From: Alphaproteobacteria bacterium
Lineage (GTDB): Bacteria; Pseudomonadota; Alphaproteobacteria; CACIAM-22H2
Assembly: GCA_016793165.1 (NCBI GenBank)
Contig: JAEULA010000093.1
Span: forward strand, 20,546 to 84,545
Length of the DNA stretch: 64,000 nt
Direction of reading: 5' to 3'
The position numbers and the translations under genes were made by a program. Numbering within the stretch: position 1 is the stretch's first letter; each line of letters opens with the position of its first letter. The notes below the pieces were generated by a model. The model was not told the DNA's origin. It saw only the letters and a program-made list of their open reading frames with translations, and did not search any database. Below, in pieces: positions 52,130-60,796 of the stretch.

Positions 52130-52669
52130 TCAGTCCCTGGCTGTTGGAGGAAATATCTCCCGGACATCGCTATGCCGAAAGAACGGCCAGGCACCGGCAT
52201 CACAATCACCGCTGGTCGCCTTGGATCGCTTCTCAGTCCTTGCCTTTGCAACGAGATGAATGATCCTCGAGATGCCGAGTGTCAGAAAGTCGATGTGCGT
52301 GGGGTATCCAAAGAGCGCCATCATGCTGGAGCTTGGCCACTCGTACTCCAGATCCGACTTCAAGAAGGCCAGGCACCGCACGATCATGTTCGCAGGCCAC
52401 TCCTCCGAGCGAAGGTCGATTTTGACCTTCGATGGGCGGAGATCCGAATACAGCCCATAGAGAGCGCGACTGATCGCTCTGATCGACGGATCGAGCGACC
52501 TGGGCCACTCGTTGCCGAACTGATCGGAGTCTATGTCCCCTCTGCAGAAAGAGAGCAGTAGGTCATGAGCCCTCTTCCTGGCGTGTCGATCGACGATGAC
52601 CGTCGCAGTGGCTACCTCGAAACCTGTCCTCGGGCATCGACTTGCCACGCAGATCGCTCCGCTCTCCAT
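52130..52669 (-). CDS. Orphan hypothetical protein in lower-GC islet
   Basis: A 179-residue open frame in DNA clearly less GC-rich than all neighbours. The protein is compositionally natural: KRAHDLLLSFCRGDIDSDQFGNEWP, AISRALYGLYSDLRP and CLAFLKSDLEYEWP form regular amphipathic helices, with no signal or membrane part. I do not recognise the family; the size and acidic helical look recall small immunity-type proteins, but no toxin gene is present. The ATG at 52669 lacks a ribosome site; a GTG at 52648 with GGAG upstream is an alternative. It sits between repeat C and the BKACE gene, suggesting horizontal insertion. Confidence 0.6.
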   Translation of the reverse strand: MESGAICVASRCPRTGFEVATATVIVDRHARKRAHDLLLSFCRGDIDSDQFGNEWPRSLDPSIRAISRALYGLYSDLRPSKVKIDLRSEEWPANMIVRCLAFLKSDLEYEWPSSSMMALFGYPTHIDFLTLGISRIIHLVAKARTEKRSKATSGDCDAGAWPFFRHSDVREIFPPTARD

Positions 52670-52695
52670 TACGAAATGAACGGACGAACGCGCGT

Positions 52696-53631
52696 CTAGA
52701 ACCCCACGTCGCTCCCACCCTTCAGGCCAAGCATCTCGCGCGCTTCGTCGGGAGTGGCGACCTCGAGCGACAGGCGCTCGATGATGCCGCGGATCATGCT
52801 CACCTGCTCCGCGTTGGACTCCGCGAGCTTACCCTTCCCGGCGTAGAGGCTGTCCTCCATGCCGACGCGGACGTTGCCGCCCATGGTGGCGGCCATCGTG
52901 CCCATGTTGATCTGGTGACGGCCGCCGGCGAGGACGGACCAGCGGTAATTGTCGCCGAACAGCTTGTCGGCAGTGCGCTTCATGAAGGTCAGGTTCTCGG
53001 CGTCGGCGCCGATGCCGCCGAGCGTGCCGAAGATCAGCTGCACGAACATCGGCAGCTTGACGAGGCCGCGATCGACCATGTGCGCGAGATTGTAGAGATG
53101 GCCGACGTCGTAACACTCGAACTCGAAGCGCGTGCCGACCGCGCCGAGCTTGCCCAGCGTCGCCTCGATGTCGGCGAAGGTGTTGCGGAAGATCGCCCCG
53201 CGGCTGGCCTCGAGATACTCCTCCTCCCAGTCGTGCTTCCACTTGCCCTTGTACTTCGGGATCATCGTGTAGGTGCCGAAGTTCATCGAGCCCATGTTGC
53301 ACGAGCACAGCTCGGGCCGCGCCTCGAGCGGCGCCTTAAGCCGGTCCTCGATCGACATGAACGTGCTGCCGCCGGTGGTCATGTTGAGCACCGCGCCGGT
53401 GCGCTGCTTGAGGCCGCGCAGGATCTGGAACCAGGTGTCGACGTCGCCGGTCGGCCGGTTGGTCTTCGCGTCGCGCGCATGGAGATGGAGGATCGCCGCA
53501 CCCGCTTCCGCAGCGCCCGCCGCCTGCTCGATGATCTGAGACGGCGTCACCGGCAGATGCGGCGACATCGTCGGCGTGTGGGTCGCACCGGTGACGGCGC
53601 AGGTGATGATGACCTTCTGGGACTTCGCCAT
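52696..53631 (-). CDS. Beta-keto acid cleavage enzyme (BKACE, DUF849)
   Basis: A 311-residue TIM-barrel protein of normal BKACE length. The Zn-binding HLHAR is at 49-53, with TGATHTP near 14-20 and FECYDVGH near 165. In the characterised member Kce, the enzyme condenses a beta-keto acid with acetyl-CoA to give acetoacetate plus a new acyl-CoA. The substrate of this subfamily is unknown. It is last in a minus-strand series, 5 nt after the SDR gene, whose product could supply the beta-keto group. Confidence 0.92.
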   Translation of the reverse strand: MAKSQKVIITCAVTGATHTPTMSPHLPVTPSQIIEQAAGAAEAGAAILHLHARDAKTNRPTGDVDTWFQILRGLKQRTGAVLNMTTGGSTFMSIEDRLKAPLEARPELCSCNMGSMNFGTYTMIPKYKGKWKHDWEEEYLEASRGAIFRNTFADIEATLGKLGAVGTRFEFECYDVGHLYNLAHMVDRGLVKLPMFVQLIFGTLGGIGADAENLTFMKRTADKLFGDNYRWSVLAGGRHQINMGTMAATMGGNVRVGMEDSLYAGKGKLAESNAEQVSMIRGIIERLSLEVATPDEAREMLGLKGGSDVGF

Positions 53632-53636
53632 GGAAC

Positions 53637-54419
53637 CTACTCCGTGTACTCGAGGCCGCCGCAGATGCTCATGACCTGGCCGGTGATGGCGCGGCCGGTC
53701 GGGGCGCAGAGATACATGACCAGCGCCGCGATCTCCTTCGGGTCGACCATGGTCTTGAGCGAGACGGCGCGCAGCGCGATCGCTTCCATCTCCTTGTAGC
53801 TGATGCCCTTGGTCTTGGCGCGATCGGTGAAGACGCGCTCGATGCGCTCGCCGCTCACGACGCCGGGCGCGATCGCGTTGACGCGGATCTTGTGCGGGCC
53901 GAGCTCGACCGAGAGGCTGCGCGCGAGCGAGATCACGGCCGCCTTCGAGGCCGCGTAGGGCGTGCGCAGCGGGAAGGCGTACTTACCCGCGACCGAGGCC
54001 ATGCAGACAATGGCGCCGCCGCCGTTGGCCTTGAGATGCGGCACGGTCGCGCGCGCGACGAAGAACTGGCCGTCGACATTGACCGTCAGCGTGCGCCGCC
54101 AGTCCTCGGTCGAGATCGACTCGATCGGCGCCGCCGGGCCGGCGATCCCGGCGTTGTTGATCACGAAGTCGAGCCCGCCCAGGGCGCCGACCGCGCGGGC
54201 GACGAACGCGTCGACCTGCTCGGGCACCGCGACGTCGCATGCCATCGTGCCGATCCCGGGCAGCGCCTTCGCCGCCTCGGCCAGGCGAGGCTCGGCAACG
54301 TCGCAGATCCAGGCCTTGCAGCCCGCCTCGTGGAATGCGCGGGCGATCTCGAGCCCGATGCCCGCCGCGCCCGCGGTGACGATGACGCGCTTGCCCTTCC
54401 AATAGTCGCTGTCGCTCAT
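53637..54419 (-). CDS. SDR-family dehydrogenase
   Basis: A 260-residue SDR from the ATG at 54419. The cofactor motif TAGAAGIG is at 15-22, with Asp in CDVAEP after beta-2, indicating NAD. NNAGIAG lies near 87; the catalytic Ser is in MASVAG and Tyr/Lys in YAASK. Placed between CoA transferase and BKACE, it may oxidise a 3-hydroxy acid to the beta-keto acid that BKACE cleaves. That link is inference from position only. Confidence 0.9.
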   Translation of the reverse strand: MSDSDYWKGKRVIVTAGAAGIGLEIARAFHEAGCKAWICDVAEPRLAEAAKALPGIGTMACDVAVPEQVDAFVARAVGALGGLDFVINNAGIAGPAAPIESISTEDWRRTLTVNVDGQFFVARATVPHLKANGGGAIVCMASVAGKYAFPLRTPYAASKAAVISLARSLSVELGPHKIRVNAIAPGVVSGERIERVFTDRAKTKGISYKEMEAIALRAVSLKTMVDPKEIAALVMYLCAPTGRAITGQVMSICGGLEYTE

Positions 54420-54442
54420 GCTCGCTCGCTCTCGTGGGAAGA

Positions 54443-55159
54443 TCAGATGGAGAATTCCTCGGCGAAGCGCGGATAGGTCTCGGCGACCTCGGTCCGCACG
54501 ATGTCGCGGATCTCCTCGCGCAGCGCCGCATCGGGAACCGGCGAACCGGGGACTTCGGCCGGCTCGTCGTAGTCGAAGCCCGTCTGCGCGCGGATGCTCT
54601 CCGCGGTTTCGCCGGGATGGACGCTGCGCAGCGCGAAGCGCCTGAGATCCTTGCGCCAGTCGAACAGGCAGCGATTGGTGATCAGGGCCTGCGGTCCGCC
54701 GGGGCGATAGACCTCGGGCGGGCTCCAGCCCGGCGCGCTGATGAAGTCGACCTTCGGCACCAGCGCGCGGCGGTCGTGGTCGAGGCGGAACAGGATCACG
54801 CGCGGCACGAGCATGTAGAGATAGGTCGAGCCGAAGGAGCCCGGGAAGCGCGCCTTCGGCCGCGCGTAGTCGCCGACGCTCAGCAGGTTGATATTCGCCT
54901 GTCCGTCGACCTGGGCGCCCGACAGGAAGAAGACGTCGATGCGCCCTTGCGCGGCGCAGTCGAACAGCTCCTTGGCGCCCGAGGTGAAGCGGCTGTTGCG
55001 CCGCGAGCCGAGCACGGTCACGCGCATGCGACCGTTGGAGCGGCGGCGCGCGAGCATCGCCGCGGCGGTCGGGATCGGCGACAGGGCGCCGGTCGCGACG
55101 TGGCGCGCGTCGCCGATCAGGTCGGCGATCATGCTGATGAGCAGGGCCGCGTCGGTCAT
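54443..55159 (-). CDS. CoA-transferase family I subunit B (IpdB/GctB-like)
   Basis: A 238-residue subunit from the ATG at 55159, overlapping the A subunit stop (ATGA). FFLSGAQVDGQANINLLSVGDYARPKARFPGSFGS near residue 85 is the GctB/IpdB nucleotide-binding region. The usual catalytic Glu of CoA transferases is not evident, a feature shared with IpdB, which acts in steroid ring hydrolysis and not in CoA transfer. So either CoA transfer or retro-Claisen ring opening is possible. Confidence 0.88.
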   Translation of the reverse strand: MTDAALLISMIADLIGDARHVATGALSPIPTAAAMLARRRSNGRMRVTVLGSRRNSRFTSGAKELFDCAAQGRIDVFFLSGAQVDGQANINLLSVGDYARPKARFPGSFGSTYLYMLVPRVILFRLDHDRRALVPKVDFISAPGWSPPEVYRPGGPQALITNRCLFDWRKDLRRFALRSVHPGETAESIRAQTGFDYDEPAEVPGSPVPDAALREEIRDIVRTEVAETYPRFAEEFSI

Positions 55160-55938
55160 GCGGGCTCGCCGAGCTTCTGGCCGGCGGCGTAGCGCTTGAG
55201 CGCGGCGCCGTCCACGGCATAGGCCTCGTCGAGCCCGAGCGGCCAGGCGCCGCGCGGCGCCACGGCGAAGGCGTCGACATAGAGCGCAGGGAGCACGCTG
55301 GACACGTGATCCTCGCGGTCGAAGAAGCAGTGCTCCTCCACCCGCTCGACGGTGACCAGCGTCGCCTGCGAGGCGTGCGCCATCACCGAAAGCTCGAGGC
55401 GCCGTCCGACCCAGATGTTGCCCTCGCGGTCCGCGGCGGCCGCATGAAACAGCGCGACGTCGGGCCGGATCGCCGGCAGCAGCACGATCGGATCGGGGCC
55501 GTCGGCGAAGGGGTTCTGGATCTGCTTCCAGTCCGCGCGATGGCGCAGGATGTCGCTGCCGATCAACCCGCGCAGCGGGATGAACGGCAGGCCCTTCTCG
55601 GCGGCATTGAGGGCGGCGTGGATCGCCGGGCATGTCGAGTCGAGCATGCGGATCTTCCCTGCCTTCACCGCGGCGGTGAAGGCAGGCGCCGGGCCGAACT
55701 CGCCGAGGCTGACCGCGGCGGCTTCGAGCGTCGCCACACAACCGGCCGCGATCAGCAGCTCGGCCTGCAGGCCCGAGGACGGGCTCGCGACGAGATGGAG
55801 GTTGCGCACGCCGCGCGCGACGAGCGCCCGCGTCGCCGCGATCGCGACGCCGCTGTAGTCGGGCGGCACGACGAGCTTCGCGCCGTCGGGGATCCGCGCG
55901 ACGAGGTCAGTCAGGCTGATCGGCCGAGACATGCTCAT
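55156..55938 (-). CDS. CoA-transferase family I subunit A (IpdA/GctA-like)
   Basis: A 260-residue partner of subunit B. Two starts compete: the ATG at 55938 is the terminal ATG of repeat D and lies only 2 nt after GAGGGG, whereas the ATG at 55932 has better spacing, so the shorter form may be used. Conserved parts are RNLHLVASPSSGLQAELLIAAG, RMLDSTCPAIHAALNAAEKGLPFIPLRGLIGSDI and AADREGNIWVGRR. The complex should act on CoA esters in the cytoplasm. Confidence 0.88.
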   Translation of the reverse strand: MSMSRPISLTDLVARIPDGAKLVVPPDYSGVAIAATRALVARGVRNLHLVASPSSGLQAELLIAAGCVATLEAAAVSLGEFGPAPAFTAAVKAGKIRMLDSTCPAIHAALNAAEKGLPFIPLRGLIGSDILRHRADWKQIQNPFADGPDPIVLLPAIRPDVALFHAAAADREGNIWVGRRLELSVMAHASQATLVTVERVEEHCFFDREDHVSSVLPALYVDAFAVAPRGAWPLGLDEAYAVDGAALKRYAAGQKLGEPA

Positions 55939-56094
55939 CCCCTCTTGTGCCGCGAAGCGGCATAGGAGGGGTGCCCGAGCGAAGCGAGGGCGGGGAGGTC
56001 AAGCGTGGCTCGATGAGCCGCCATCGACCTCCCCGTCACGGCGCTGCGCGCCGTGCCACCCCTCCTCTCGCGCTGCGCGCGACAGGAGGGGATG
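55936..56094. repeat. Structured palindromic repeat, copy D
   Basis: A 159-bp element between CATCCCCTCTT (55936-55946) and AGGAGGGGATG (56084-56094); the arms match at 10 of 11 positions. Interior features parallel copy C: GAGCGAAGCGAGGGCGGGGAGGTCAA, a facing TCGACCTCCCCGTC, the hairpin ACGGCGCTGCGCGCCGT and TCGCGCTGCGCGCGA. It fills the gap between the CoA-transferase and molybdoenzyme genes, and its left edge coincides with the CoA-transferase start codon. Confidence 0.8.
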
Positions 56095-56110
56095 AGGGTT
56101 CGGCGTGCGC

Positions 56111-58411
56111 TCACGCGACCTCCGTCGTCAGCGCGGGCGGCTCGAAGGCGCGCACGACAGGCGCCGCGCTCGCGTAGCGCTCGATCTCGACCAGTGCCGT
56201 ATGCGCGATCGGGCCCTGCGCCAGGCCCGACGTCCCCTTGTCCAGCGTCAGCGTGTTGGGATTGCCGTGGCGGTCCAGGCCCGTCTCGTCGGCATCGACC
56301 CAGGCGCCGGTCGCAAGCTGCACGACGCCGCGCATCATCGTGTCGGTCAGCACCGCGCCGGCGAGGCAGCTCCCGCGATCGTTGAAGACCCGCACGATGG
56401 CGCCGGCGGCGATGCCGCGTGCCGCCGCGTCGTCGGGGTGGATCCAAAGCGGCTCGCGCCCGGCGACCTTGGCCGAGCGGCTCGCGACGCCGTTGTCGTA
56501 CTGGCTGTGCAGCCGCAGGCGCGGCTGGTTGGAGACGAGATGCAGCGGGAAGCGCCGCGCCACCGGGGCGCCGAGCCACTCCGCCGGCTCCATCCAGGTC
56601 GCCTGCCCCGGGCAGTCCGCGAGGCCGAAGCCCGCGATGCGCTCGGAATAGAGCTCGATCCGGCCCGACGGCGTCTTGAGCGGCGCGCCCGCCGGATCGG
56701 CTCGGAACGCCTCGAGCAGGCCCGGAGCTCGGTTGGGCGGCGGCAGCCGCACGTCGCCCCGCTCCCAGAACTCCTCGAAGGGCGGCAGGGTCAGGCCGCG
56801 CGCGGCGGCGCGCTTGCGCGCCTCGCCGTAGAGGTGACGCACCCAGCCCATCTCGTCGCGCGACTCGGTGAACTCGGCCTCGAAGCCGAGCTCGGCGGCG
56901 ATGCCGCGGAGGATCTCGTGATCGCTGCGCGCCTCGCCGATCGGCGCCACGAGCCGGCGCATCGCGAAGAGATGACCCTCGTCGCCGGCGATACCGAGAT
57001 CGTTGCGCTCCGCGGGCGTCGTGCAGGGCAGGACGATGTCGGCATGGCGCGCCAGCGGATTCCACCACGGCTCGTGCACGACCACGGTCTCGGGCCGCCG
57101 CCACGCTTCGCGGAGCCGGTTGAGGTCGGAGTGGTGATGGAAGGGATTGCCGCCGGCCCAATAGATCAACCGGATGTCGGGATAGCGATAGGTGCCGCCG
57201 TCGTAGGTGAAGCTGTCGCCGGGATTCAGCAGCATGTCGGCGAGGCGCGCGAGCGGGATGAAGTCGCGCACGTGGTTCACACGCTGCGGCACCGCAGGCC
57301 AGGCGATGCCGTGCGAGGGAACGCCGATGCGGTTGCTGCCGCCGTAGCCGAAACCGAAGCCGCCGCCGGGCAGCCCGATCTGCCCGAGCATGGCCGCGAG
57401 CGTGATCGCCGCCCAGTAGGGCTGCTCGCCGTGATCGGCGCGCTGGAGCGACCAGGCGACCGCGATCATCGTGCGCGTCGCCGCCATCCGCCGTGCGAGG
57501 GCGCGGATCGCCTCGGCGTCGATGCCGCAGATCAAGGCCGCCCAGGCGGCATCCTTCGCCCGGCCGTCCGCCGTGCCGAGGAGGTAGTCGCGAACGCGCT
57601 CGAAGCCGACGCACCAGCCGGCCAGGAACCGCTCGTCGTGAAGCCCTTCGGTCAGCAGCGTGTGCGCGAGCGCCAGCATCAGCGCCGTGTCGGTATTGGG
57701 CCGCACCGCGAGCCATTCGGCACCGAGCTCCGGCGGGGCATCGCCGCGGATCGGAGAGATCGACACGAATTTCGCGCCCGCGTCGCGGCAACGCTTCAGC
57801 ACGTCGCGCACCCCGTGCTGGCCGACGCCGCCTGCGGCGACCTGCGTGTTCTTGAGCGGCATGCCGCCGAACATCACGAGGAGCCGCGTATGCGCGACGA
57901 TCTCCGGCCAGGGCGTGTGCCCCTTGATCAGGCCGTCCTGGCTGCCGATCACGTGCGGCAGCAGGACCTCGCCGGCGGCGTAGCTGTGCGTGTTGACCGA
58001 CGCGGTGTAGCCGCCGCAGAGATTGAGGAAGCGGTGCAGCTGGCTCTGCGCGTGATGGAAGCGCCCGGCGCTCGCCCAGCCGTAGGAGCCGCCGAAGATC
58101 GCGCTGTTGCCGTGCGCCTCGCGCACGCGCCGGATCTCGGCGGCGACCAGCGCCGTGGCGCGCGCCCAGCTCACCGGAACGAAGGCATCGCTTCCCCGCG
58201 TCGCGCGGCTGCGCGGCCCGTCGGCGAGCCAGCCCGCGCGCACCATCGGCTGGCGTATGCGCACCGCGTCGTCGAGCGCACCGGGCAGCGAGCGCCCGAT
58301 CATCGACGGCTCGGGATCGCCCGGCATCGGATCGACGCCGACCAGACGGCCGGCCTCGATGCGCGCGCGATACGCGCCCCAATGCGTGAACAGCACCGGC
58401 TCACCGCTCAT
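56111..58411 (-). CDS. DMSO reductase-family molybdopterin oxidoreductase (BisC/TorA type)
   Basis: A 766-residue bis-MGD enzyme with no Tat signal and no N-terminal Fe-S cysteines, which together match the cytoplasmic biotin/methionine sulfoxide reductase type. Tyr110 and Trp112 in GGSYGW match the active-site Tyr/Trp of DMSO reductase, and Ser143 in HSYAAGE is the expected Mo ligand. NPFHHHSDLNRLREAW, VVHEPWWNPLARHADIVLP and the C-terminal cofactor domain (HLVSNQPRLRLHSQYDN) are standard. Substrate unknown; its place inside an acyl-CoA gene set is unusual. It is separated from the MaoC gene by an overlap of 4 nt (ATGA at 58408-58411). Confidence 0.92.
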   Translation of the reverse strand: MSGEPVLFTHWGAYRARIEAGRLVGVDPMPGDPEPSMIGRSLPGALDDAVRIRQPMVRAGWLADGPRSRATRGSDAFVPVSWARATALVAAEIRRVREAHGNSAIFGGSYGWASAGRFHHAQSQLHRFLNLCGGYTASVNTHSYAAGEVLLPHVIGSQDGLIKGHTPWPEIVAHTRLLVMFGGMPLKNTQVAAGGVGQHGVRDVLKRCRDAGAKFVSISPIRGDAPPELGAEWLAVRPNTDTALMLALAHTLLTEGLHDERFLAGWCVGFERVRDYLLGTADGRAKDAAWAALICGIDAEAIRALARRMAATRTMIAVAWSLQRADHGEQPYWAAITLAAMLGQIGLPGGGFGFGYGGSNRIGVPSHGIAWPAVPQRVNHVRDFIPLARLADMLLNPGDSFTYDGGTYRYPDIRLIYWAGGNPFHHHSDLNRLREAWRRPETVVVHEPWWNPLARHADIVLPCTTPAERNDLGIAGDEGHLFAMRRLVAPIGEARSDHEILRGIAAELGFEAEFTESRDEMGWVRHLYGEARKRAAARGLTLPPFEEFWERGDVRLPPPNRAPGLLEAFRADPAGAPLKTPSGRIELYSERIAGFGLADCPGQATWMEPAEWLGAPVARRFPLHLVSNQPRLRLHSQYDNGVASRSAKVAGREPLWIHPDDAAARGIAAGAIVRVFNDRGSCLAGAVLTDTMMRGVVQLATGAWVDADETGLDRHGNPNTLTLDKGTSGLAQGPIAHTALVEIERYASAAPVVRAFEPPALTTEVA

Positions 58412-59250
58412 GTCGTCACCGCGAATCCGTTGTCGAGGACCACCGCCTGGCGCTCGGCCGCGGTGGCGCGGAAGCCGATCCCCGCCGGCCCGCGCCAGAA
58501 CGAGAAGTCCAGGGTCTCACCAGGATAGAGGGGTCCCGCGAAGCGCGCCGCGAGGCGCGCCAGCCGATCCGGGTCATGGGCGCAGAACCGCCGCAGCACT
58601 TCGGCGCAGGCGATCCCGAAGGTGCAGGCCCCGTGCAGGATCGGGCGCGCGAAACCCGCCTGCCGCGCGACGGCCGGATCGACATGCAGCGGATTGCGGT
58701 CGCCGAGCAGCCGGAAAAGCAGCGCCTGGTTCGGTGCCGTGGCGACCGCCGACGTCGCATCGGGCGCGGAGTCCGGCAGCGCATGCGGCGCCGCGACGCG
58801 ACCGACCGCGCCGCCGAAACCGCCGGCGCCGCGCACGAACAGCGTCGAGAGCACCGTGCATGCCGTCACACCGGCCTGGGCGATCACGCTCTCCTGGAAC
58901 ACGAGGCCACCGCGGCCGGGGCCCTTGTCGTCCAGCCCGACGAGCCGCATCGCGACCGATGCCTTGCCTTGCGGCGCCAGCGGGCGATGAAACGCGAGAT
59001 CGAGCGCTCCGTGGACCACGGTGCGCAGATCGATGCCGCAGGCCGCGATCCAGTCGTCGTCGAACGCGAGCACGGTGGCCAGGCTGGGCACGACCCGAAC
59101 GCCGCGCTCGTAGACGAAGGGCAGATCCTCGTCCGCGCCGCCCGCCCCGAGCCCGACGGCCAGCGCGTATTGCAGGATCTCGCGTTCGCCGTAGGTCACG
59201 TCGCGGCCCGGGACCTGCAGGGCCATCAGCTTCTGGGGATCGAGCGGCAT
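58408..59250 (-). CDS. MaoC-like double hot-dog dehydratase
   Basis: I chose the ATG at 59250, giving 280 residues, the normal length for hydratase-2 proteins; the frame is open to 59466. The N-terminal half is a degenerate hot dog beginning MALQVPGRDVTYGEREILQYALAVG. The C-terminal half has the active motif LLGDRNPLHVDPAVARQAGFARPILHG near residue 190, with Asp and His in catalytic positions. It resembles the hydratase-2 part of the peroxisomal multifunctional enzyme. It precedes the molybdoenzyme gene on one transcript. The 217 nt up to the divergent MFS gene show no clear promoter. Confidence 0.88.
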   Translation of the reverse strand: MPLDPQKLMALQVPGRDVTYGEREILQYALAVGLGAGGADEDLPFVYERGVRVVPSLATVLAFDDDWIAACGIDLRTVVHGALDLAFHRPLAPQGKASVAMRLVGLDDKGPGRGGLVFQESVIAQAGVTACTVLSTLFVRGAGGFGGAVGRVAAPHALPDSAPDATSAVATAPNQALLFRLLGDRNPLHVDPAVARQAGFARPILHGACTFGIACAEVLRRFCAHDPDRLARLAARFAGPLYPGETLDFSFWRGPAGIGFRATAAERQAVVLDNGFAVTT

Positions 59251-59467
59251 GCCGGAACGCTGCTTGATGGGAAGACGGGGCGCGATGATGGGCCCTGCCT
59301 CGGGCACATGCAACGCCGCGACGGCGCCTCCGGCCTTCGCACAGAGCGCAGGATCGATGCACATGGCGCGGATCTCCGGAGAGGGGCCGGTCCGCGGCGG
59401 CAGCCCCGGCGCGCGCGAAGCGGCTGCTCGCCACTCCCGCGCCTTGGGGCTATTGTCGGCGGACACG

Positions 59468-60679
59468 ATGGCACCAAGCGAGACGCCGGCACCTCAAACC
59501 GGCCGCCTGTTGAGGAACGCCACCTTCGTCCGCCTCTGGGTGGCCGGCGCAATGACCAATGCGATGCGCTGGCTCGAGATTCTCGTCTCCAGCCTGTTCG
59601 TGTTCGAGGCCTCCGGCTCGGCGCTCACCGTCGCCGTCGTCACCATGATGCGCTCGCTGCCGATGCTGATCGCCGGCGCCACAGTCGGCGCGATCGCCGA
59701 GGCGCTCGACCGCAAGCGCCTGCTGCTGATGGGTCAGGGCCTCAACGCCCTCGGCGCCTGCTCCATCCTGCTGCTCGGGATGAGCGGCAGCCTCGCGGTC
59801 TGGCACTTCGCGCTCGCGAGCCTCGCCAGCGGCATGGTCTGGGCGACGGACATGGCGGTGCGCCGGCGCATGATCGGCGAGTCGGCGGGCGAGCAGGACG
59901 TCGCACGCAGCATCGCGCTCGACTCGATCACCAACAACACGACCCGCATGCTGGGCCCCATCCTCGGCGGGATCGCCTTCCAGACGCTCGGCGTCTCCGG
60001 CGCCTATGCCGTCGCGACCGCGGGGCATCTGGCCAGCATCGCCGTCGCGATCGGCCTCGCGCACCGCCAGGAGGTGCGCGAGCTGGTGCTGCGCGGCATC
60101 CCGACCGCCATCGTCGAGGCGGCGCGATTCGCGCGCGGCAAGGCGCTGCTGCGCAGCGTCCTGATCACGACCGTGATCATGAACGCCTTCGGATTCTCCT
60201 ACACGACGGTCCTGCCCGCCTGGGGCGAGGTCAGCTTCAAGGCGTCGCCGACGACCGTCGGGCTGCTCGCCAGCGCCGAGCCCTTCGGCGCGCTGATCGG
60301 CGCCTTCTTCCTGGTCTCCGGGCAGGTGAAGATGCGCCCCGCGCTGCTGTTCCTGATCGGTTCGACGAGCTTCATGCTGCTGCTCGCCGCCGCGGCGAGC
60401 ATGCCCCTGGTGCCGCTGGCGTGGATCTGTCTTGCGCTCGGCGGTCTCGGCACCGCGGCCTTCGGCGCGATGCAGACGACGCTCGTGATCCTCAATGCGC
60501 CGCCGGAGTCGCGCTCGCGCGTGCTGGGCCTGGTGACGACCTGCATCGGCATGGGGCCCTTCGGCGTCCTTCTCGTCGGCGCGCTCGCCGACCGATTCGG
60601 GCCGGTCGCCGGGCTCGCAACCATGGGCCTGACCGGCGCCGCGCTGATGATCCTGCTGCGGCAGCGCGACGCGCGTTGA
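59468..60679 (+). CDS. MFS transporter (MFS_3/enterobactin-exporter-like)
   Basis: A 403-residue protein with about twelve membrane segments from the ATG at 59468; an upstream open stretch to 59249 overlaps the divergent gene and has no membrane character. The start LLRNATFVRLWVAGAMTNAMRWLE and the loop AEALDRKRLLLMGQ (motif A region) match the EntS-like MFS_3 group of exporters. Likely exports a small molecule by proton antiport. Divergent from the catabolic genes, so functional linkage is uncertain. Confidence 0.9.
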   Translation: MAPSETPAPQTGRLLRNATFVRLWVAGAMTNAMRWLEILVSSLFVFEASGSALTVAVVTMMRSLPMLIAGATVGAIAEALDRKRLLLMGQGLNALGACSILLLGMSGSLAVWHFALASLASGMVWATDMAVRRRMIGESAGEQDVARSIALDSITNNTTRMLGPILGGIAFQTLGVSGAYAVATAGHLASIAVAIGLAHRQEVRELVLRGIPTAIVEAARFARGKALLRSVLITTVIMNAFGFSYTTVLPAWGEVSFKASPTTVGLLASAEPFGALIGAFFLVSGQVKMRPALLFLIGSTSFMLLLAAAASMPLVPLAWICLALGGLGTAAFGAMQTTLVILNAPPESRSRVLGLVTTCIGMGPFGVLLVGALADRFGPVAGLATMGLTGAALMILLRQRDAR

Positions 60680-60796
60680 GGGCGCAGCGGCGCGTTCATC
60701 CACACGCAGCGCGCGGGGCGGCGGCGAATACGGCCGCCATCGGCCGACGATGATGCTAGAGTCCGCCCCCTCGTCACCTGGGTCCGCTCCGCTCGC

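Noticed and set aside
40796..56094. CRISPR array suggested by regularly related repeats
   Set aside because: The repeats are long, kilobases apart, internally palindromic, and no cas genes or short spacers are present.
59251..59466. N-terminal extension of the double hot-dog hydratase
   Set aside because: The extra 72 residues show no fold or similarity to hydratase-2 proteins, which begin near the chosen ATG at 59250, and would leave no promoter space before the divergent MFS gene.
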